A stretch of DNA of 46,356 nucleotides from a virus. The position numbers and the translations under genes are program-made. Positions 42,647 through 46,356 of this stretch are shown here, piece by piece; positions within the stretch are counted from its first letter, which is position 1; every line of letters starts with the position of its first letter. The DNA is taken from IMG/VR virus record IMGVR_UViG_3300006738_000013, positions 1 to 46,356 of that record; one strand, given 5' to 3'. The notes below the pieces were generated by a model. That model saw only the letters and a list, made by a program, of their open reading frames with translations. It made no database searches and had not been told where the DNA came from.

Positions 42647-44521
42647 CTATCCACCATTATCATTTACTGGTGAGCTATCTGCCTTCCCATTACGTTTCTC
42701 CTCCCAGGCACGCACCCAGGAGAGAATATCTGCCCCACCACCAGCCATCGCCCCTACTACTGAAGCTAAAAGTTGTAAGGGCATAAATGCGGCAGTCCAA
42801 TCTGTCTTAGTTAACTCTCCAGCAAGTTTATTAATCTGTTTCGTTACATCACCCATATTTTTCTCAATAGCGTCTAAATTCGCAAGCTGAACTTTATTTA
42901 TAGCCGCTCCTAACGTAGCTGACTGCTTTCCAAGTTTTAACAACGCATCGCTGTATGCGGCTATTTGACTAATTATTAAATCTTTTCCTCCAAAAGCCGT
43001 AATTTTCCCACCGAAATCTTCCACAGTGGATTCTGCGCCCAACTTCATCCCCTCAATTTCTTTTCTTAAGTCTCCAAAATTAAGATCTCCCCTACTCAAA
43101 AGCTCCATAAGCTTATCGGCTATGGTGTAAGTAATCCCTTCTTTTTTACCTACCTCAGCAAGTGCTACAGTTCCTGCTTTCTTATAACCAGCCCCACGGT
43201 GTGGACCATACTCAGTCATCACACCAACTAGCATTGCTAATATGCGATCTGTAGGACCACCCTCTTCAGCACCCTCTAAGAATTTCTTGTATTCTACAAA
43301 ACCCCTCGCCTTGAACATGGAGGGATCTATTCCCAATTTTTCGGCAGTCTTCCTATACTGACCAAGCATCGGGTTACCAAACCCCGCTGCACGCATCATG
43401 AGTAACTGCCCCGCCTCACCCCCTCCTGGAGCCGCTGCAGCTCCCGAAAGACTTCTTGCTAAGCCAGCCCCCACTACTGGCTGAAAAGCCCCAGGAGCCA
43501 TTAAAGAAGTAATAAGATTACCAACAGACCCAGCTTGCGTGCCGGTAATATTACCCGTCGCCATTACCTGTTGCTGTGCCATAGGAGCAAACGCAGATAA
43601 AAGAGCACGCATACGATACGATGACTCAGGACCCGCCCCTCTCCCTTCTGCGGCTCGCGCTTGTCCAAACAAACCCCCGGTAATAGGGTATGCCTTCCTT
43701 AAACCCATACCACCAGCTCGTAAAGCTCCCCACGTCGGCATAAACTCTTGAGGCTGCATTCCTGTAGCGTGACCTAAAGCAGAAATATTTCGCATTTCAG
43801 GTTTACTAGGGTCCATTCTAAAACCAAGACCACCCTCAAGCATCCTTAAATTTTGAGCCCCCTCAAAAGGACTAACACCTAACGTAGATAAACCTTTAAA
43901 ATCCGATCCTCCACCCCTAAGACCAAATGTATATCTACCGGCTTCCTCCCACTGTTGCCGTGCGCCATAAGCCTGTTTCATACCTCCCCACGCCATGCCT
44001 CCTTGAAGTTTTAAAGCGCCAGACACTGCTGCGAGTGCTGGAGCAGTTAATCCTTTTAAAACACCCCCCATGATAGGAACACCACCCACCACACTGCCAA
44101 GACCAGAGGCAAGCTTATCAATCATCCCCCGATATGTGTCACCAATTTTATCGAATATTCCTTTAGTTCCTTGACCTTGCCCAAATCCACCAAAAGCCGC
44201 ACCACCACCGCCACCATATGCACCACCACCACCGGCCCCTCTGCCTTGTCCGGTAAGCATTCCTAAAGAGGCGCTGATATTAGCTGCACCTACGGCATTA
44301 CTTGTATCACTAGTACGTTTAATCGTGGTCTGAAGAGCTTTTAACGCAGTGGTATACGTCTGGGCTCCAGTAGTAGCCTCTCGAAACTTATTTACAGCAA
44401 CACTACCCAGATTGGCCATGTTCTTGGTAACATCATCAATTGCACTTTGTACGCCTTCTAACTCTTTATGTAGAGAGCTTAATCTAGACTGTAAAATGCT
44501 GTCGCCAAGTTTCTCTGCCAT
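42647..44521 (-). CDS. Tape-measure protein (short, probable)
   Basis: A 624-aa protein. It starts with a coiled coil (residues 1-85), then a Gly-rich linker (about 95-120), followed by amphipathic and hydrophobic helices (V-V-G-G-V-P-I-M-G-G-V-L-K-G-L). The end is another helical/coiled part with a hydrophobic patch (about 575-605). Position decides the call: it lies directly after the frameshifted tail-assembly chaperone pair and before the hub gene. By the usual rule of roughly 1.5 angstrom per residue, the tail tube would be about 90 nm, a moderate length. Its ATG touches the TAA of the chaperone extension. A peptidase domain is not evident. Confidence 0.7.
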   Translation of the reverse strand: MAEKLGDSILQSRLSSLHKELEGVQSAIDDVTKNMANLGSVAVNKFREATTGAQTYTTALKALQTTIKRTSDTSNAVGAANISASLGMLTGQGRGAGGGGAYGGGGGAAFGGFGQGQGTKGIFDKIGDTYRGMIDKLASGLGSVVGGVPIMGGVLKGLTAPALAAVSGALKLQGGMAWGGMKQAYGARQQWEEAGRYTFGLRGGGSDFKGLSTLGVSPFEGAQNLRMLEGGLGFRMDPSKPEMRNISALGHATGMQPQEFMPTWGALRAGGMGLRKAYPITGGLFGQARAAEGRGAGPESSYRMRALLSAFAPMAQQQVMATGNITGTQAGSVGNLITSLMAPGAFQPVVGAGLARSLSGAAAAPGGGEAGQLLMMRAAGFGNPMLGQYRKTAEKLGIDPSMFKARGFVEYKKFLEGAEEGGPTDRILAMLVGVMTEYGPHRGAGYKKAGTVALAEVGKKEGITYTIADKLMELLSRGDLNFGDLRKEIEGMKLGAESTVEDFGGKITAFGGKDLIISQIAAYSDALLKLGKQSATLGAAINKVQLANLDAIEKNMGDVTKQINKLAGELTKTDWTAAFMPLQLLASVVGAMAGGGADILSWVRAWEEKRNGKADSSPVNDNGG

Positions 44522-45073
44522 TTAGTATTCTTCCTTAAATGACTCACTACCATCTAGTAGTTCTTCTATACCATTAACAGAGCTTTTTAGCCCACCAATT
44601 CCTTCTGAATTGGGAGGTACGATACCACGTTCCATCTTCTTTTTATATGCTCTTTTACTCCAATTAATTAATTTTTCTGCCTCTTCTGGAGGTAAATCTT
44701 CCATAATATTGGGTGTTAACCCAGCACGTACTTCTCTCTCCCACTTGTCAATTAAGGGATCTCCCAAACTGACAAATGCACCATCAATCTCGTACATCTC
44801 ACTCTTATTCTCTGAATAGTAATCTTCAAAGAATTCAACTACTAATTCAAAAATTGTATAACTTTGGAATTCAGGAGAGAGGGGAGATTTTTGGTATTTT
44901 TTTGTCCACCACACTTTCAATGGAGTGAGGGGATCTCCCGTTCCCTGGAGATTCAGAGCTGCTTGTAACTTTGCCGCCTCCATTAAAGGGAGACTCTTCA
45001 ACTTGGGGTTCATCTCCGCGAAAATTGACCTCAAAAGCGGCCACCTCCTTGTAAACAAGGTTGAGGACTTCAA
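44522..45073 (-). CDS. Tail assembly chaperone, frameshift extension (gpT-like)
   Basis: An open frame of up to 183 codons that overlaps the gpG-like gene by about 200 nt in another frame. It has no convincing start of its own: the first possible codon is TTG without a ribosome binding site, and later ATGs have poorly spaced sites. In tail-chaperone operons the second frame is normally read by frameshifting from the first, giving a longer G-T product that feeds the tape measure. The unique region is acidic and helical (V-V-E-F-F-E-D-Y-Y-S-E-N, P-E-E-A-E-K-L-I-N-W). A shift near the end of the first frame would yield about 270 residues. It ends directly before the tape-measure ATG. Confidence 0.68.
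   Translation of the reverse strand: MKSSTLFTRRWPLLRSIFAEMNPKLKSLPLMEAAKLQAALNLQGTGDPLTPLKVWWTKKYQKSPLSPEFQSYTIFELVVEFFEDYYSENKSEMYEIDGAFVSLGDPLIDKWEREVRAGLTPNIMEDLPPEEAEKLINWSKRAYKKKMERGIVPPNSEGIGGLKSSVNGIEELLDGSESFKEEY
44871..44903 (-). promoter_or_regulatory. Candidate programmed +1 (or -2) frameshift site
   Basis: The extension frame is +1 (equivalent to -2) relative to the gpG-like frame. Two sites suit a shift: a run of seven A (44903-44897) read as AAA-AAA-A, where Lys tRNA can re-pair, and the stop context TCC-TGA (44876-44871). Skipping one T there leads to GAA and open reading. A CCC-C at about 45008 is a third option. Confidence 0.5.
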
Positions 45074-45347
45074 GATCAGTCATATTCTCAGGATCAAACC
45101 ACTCAGGTTTTGATATTAAAGCAATTTCACAATGAGCAATCATCTCATTAAGCATCGCTGTGCCAGGATCAATTCCCTTACCCGTCTCAGGATTATAAGA
45201 ATGACCACCACAAAGCTCTGCTTTCCGGTGACCTAGCCTAGATAAATCTCTGATAGTAAGTTTTTTACAAGCAAATGTGCCCATATATCGATCACCACTA
45301 TCTTCAGATTGATAATCGATACTAAAAGACTTAGTTAAGTCCCGCAT
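44871..45347 (-). CDS. Tail assembly chaperone, gpG-like
   Basis: A 158-aa protein encoded between the tail tube and tape-measure genes. It has a beta-rich N-terminal part (F-S-I-D-Y, Y-M-G-T-F-A-C-K-K-L-T-I-R-D), helical segments including M-L-N-E-M-I-A-H-C-E-I-A-L, and L-N-L-V-Y-K-E-V-A-A-F-E-V. It ends with a disordered Ser/Pro/Gly tail, the usual place for a shift. Its location and the long overlap with a second open frame identify it as the short product of a G/GT pair that keeps the tape measure soluble during tail assembly. The sequence itself carries no signature that I could use alone. Confidence 0.7.
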   Translation of the reverse strand: MRDLTKSFSIDYQSEDSGDRYMGTFACKKLTIRDLSRLGHRKAELCGGHSYNPETGKGIDPGTAMLNEMIAHCEIALISKPEWFDPENMTDLEVLNLVYKEVAAFEVNFRGDEPQVEESPFNGGGKVTSSSESPGNGRSPHSIESVVDKKIPKISPLS

Positions 45348-45371
45348 ATCTTCCCCTAATTTTTAAACTTA

Positions 45372-45860
45372 TTAGATATTTTCAATTTCAGATTCGTCCA
45401 TCTGCTTAATTGCAACAAACGAACAATTCTCTGTTACTATACCACGGGAAGATACGTCAAACGTTTTACTAGCAGCTCTCACATCAGTGAACTGGGCAAT
45501 GATCATAGGACCCGGTTCCCCCGTAGCTGCGCTAGATGGGGGTCGAGTATGATGAATAGCCGCAGACATGGCACCTGAAGTTAGAATATTATTAAACTTA
45601 GGAAAGATACTTAGACCACCAGCATCTTCTAATTGATTACCTCGATACTCTTTAAGAGAAGAATCAACTAAACGAAAGAAAGCAGCACTCAAAGAAGCAC
45701 GATAAGCCACAGGAACGTGTTCACGTACTTCTAAGAACTCCAGTGTCTCAACCGGATTATAGTCAATGGCCTCTTCACCACTGACACCAGCACAATAACC
45801 AATAGGATGTTGATCGACAAAAAATCGAGCGCGGGCTCCGGTAAAAACTGGATGTGGCAT
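45372..45860 (-). CDS. Tail tube protein (probable)
   Basis: A 162-aa beta-rich protein: A-R-A-R-F-F-V-D near the start, then V-E-T-L-E-F-L-E-V-R-E-H-V-P-V-A-Y-R (36-53), a common strand-turn-strand in tail tube proteins of contractile phages. Later strands include I-I-A-Q-F-T-D-V-R and G-I-V-T-E-N-C-S-F-V-A-I-K. AGGAG precedes ATG 45860 by 6 nt. The protein is short, with no extra domain, and lies directly upstream of the chaperone pair, where the tube gene is usually found. A sheath gene would be expected further upstream, beyond the window edge. Confidence 0.72.
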   Translation of the reverse strand: MPHPVFTGARARFFVDQHPIGYCAGVSGEEAIDYNPVETLEFLEVREHVPVAYRASLSAAFFRLVDSSLKEYRGNQLEDAGGLSIFPKFNNILTSGAMSAAIHHTRPPSSAATGEPGPMIIAQFTDVRAASKTFDVSSRGIVTENCSFVAIKQMDESEIENI

Positions 45861-45872
45861 GAGTTACTCCTC

Positions 45873-46356
45873 TTATGCACCTTCTAGAGGGTTATACTGA
45901 CGGACAGCTTCCATAAGCTCCCATAAAATCCCTGAAATATCTTTGGGATCTACCGTGGGAGAGAAACCTTTATTTACAGCAAGTCCATTAACTGAGGACC
46001 GAAGTTGAACTCTAGTACCCGCCTCAAAATTTGCAGCAGCAGGAGTAACTGCACAATTTAATACGTTAGAGCCCTTGGCGCGAGTATAAGCTACCCAGCC
46101 ACCAGAACCAACGGCAAAAGGTGGTACGGAACCGCCAGCACTGTTGACATTGTCAGCAAGGCTAAGAAGACGAACCTGGCCACTAAGTGGGAAAGGGATA
46201 TCCCCCACAGCCTCATCCATTGCAACTACCACTCTGGTAGCGCCACCTGTAAAAGCGGTGGCAGTAGCGGCAGTAGTGGGGTCTTTGGTCAGAAGGGCCT
46301 CAGTTCCTCGTCGGTGTTGCCACACCTGATCTTCCCAAAGCTGAGGAATCTCAGGA
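45873..46356 (-). CDS. Structural protein, C-terminal part (truncated by window edge)
   Basis: The frame is open through the right edge, so only the last 160 codons are seen and the true start lies outside. The visible part begins P-E-I-P-Q-L-W-E-D-Q-V-W-Q-H-R-R-G. It continues with an Ala/Thr/Gly-rich beta region (R-V-V-V-A-M-D-E-A-V-G-D-I-P-F, G-Q-V-R-L-L-S-L-A-D) and ends with a helix, G-I-L-W-E-L-M-E-A-V-R. The GTG at 46325 is an internal Val codon rather than a start. Position just before the tube gene suggests a tail or virion component. I see no sheath signature and cannot name it. Confidence 0.6.
   Translation of the reverse strand, partial: PEIPQLWEDQVWQHRRGTEALLTKDPTTAATATAFTGGATRVVVAMDEAVGDIPFPLSGQVRLLSLADNVNSAGGSVPPFAVGSGGWVAYTRAKGSNVLNCAVTPAAANFEAGTRVQLRSSVNGLAVNKGFSPTVDPKDISGILWELMEAVRQYNPLEGA

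Noticed and set aside
44871-44876. Possible relation to antizyme because of the TCC-TGA site
   Set aside because: Only the six-base shift context is shared; the protein is a tail chaperone by position and shows no antizyme features.
1-46356. tRNA genes, CRISPR arrays, insertion sequences, integrase or attachment sites
   Set aside because: None was recognised by eye on either strand; apart from the chaperone frameshift pair and the window-edge genes, reading frames are intact and leave almost no room. A tRNA scan could still change this.

Overview
The window looks like part of a large tailed bacteriophage genome (class Caudoviricetes), probably with a contractile tail. Every supported gene is on the minus strand, and genes are packed with 1-20 nt stop/start overlaps. 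The map should therefore be read from the right end (46,356) to the left end (1). I cannot name the phage or host. The spanin-like and holin-like genes suggest a Gram-negative host, but this is inference. There is no integrase, IS element, tRNA or CRISPR array that I can see.

Tail module (46,356 to 15,684). It starts inside a truncated structural gene and continues with a tube-like protein, then two overlapping tail-assembly chaperone frames that look joined by a programmed +1 (or -2) frameshift. A short tape-measure candidate, a baseplate hub candidate, a gpV/gp5-like spike, a wedge protein with a fused gp25-like end and a gpJ/gp6-like wedge protein follow. Then come about 20 kb of very large appendage proteins: 1603 aa, a 794-aa protein with two LamG-type lectin domains, 1661 aa, and a 1862-aa right-handed beta-helix protein. 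These are the likely host-recognition proteins.

Lysis-like membrane cassette (15,654 to 14,477): a three-TM holin candidate, an N-anchored coiled-coil protein and a signal-peptide/coiled-coil/C-terminal-TM protein. No endolysin is visible.

Middle block (14,425 to 10,828): a UvsW-like SF2 helicase, several small unknowns, a protein resembling pyruvoyl-dependent arginine decarboxylase that lacks the self-cleaving serines, and a J-domain protein. An intrinsic terminator (10,774-10,805) closes this unit. It is followed by a gene-free stretch of about 310 bp that is A/T-rich with one strong hairpin.

Replication and recombination block (10,515 to 1): a protein of unknown function, DnaB-type helicase, SprT-like metalloprotein, a zinc-finger/HTH protein, Toprim primase, a 58-aa ribbon-helix-helix protein, two Cys-rich proteins, family A DNA polymerase with proofreading domain, UvsY-like mediator, gp32-like ssDNA-binding protein and full-length bacterial-type RecA. 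Two small genes follow, one encoding a secreted six-cysteine peptide, and then the first codons of a metallophosphoesterase. Together these give a nearly complete replisome and a recombination set that mixes a bacterial-type recombinase with T4-style accessory proteins.
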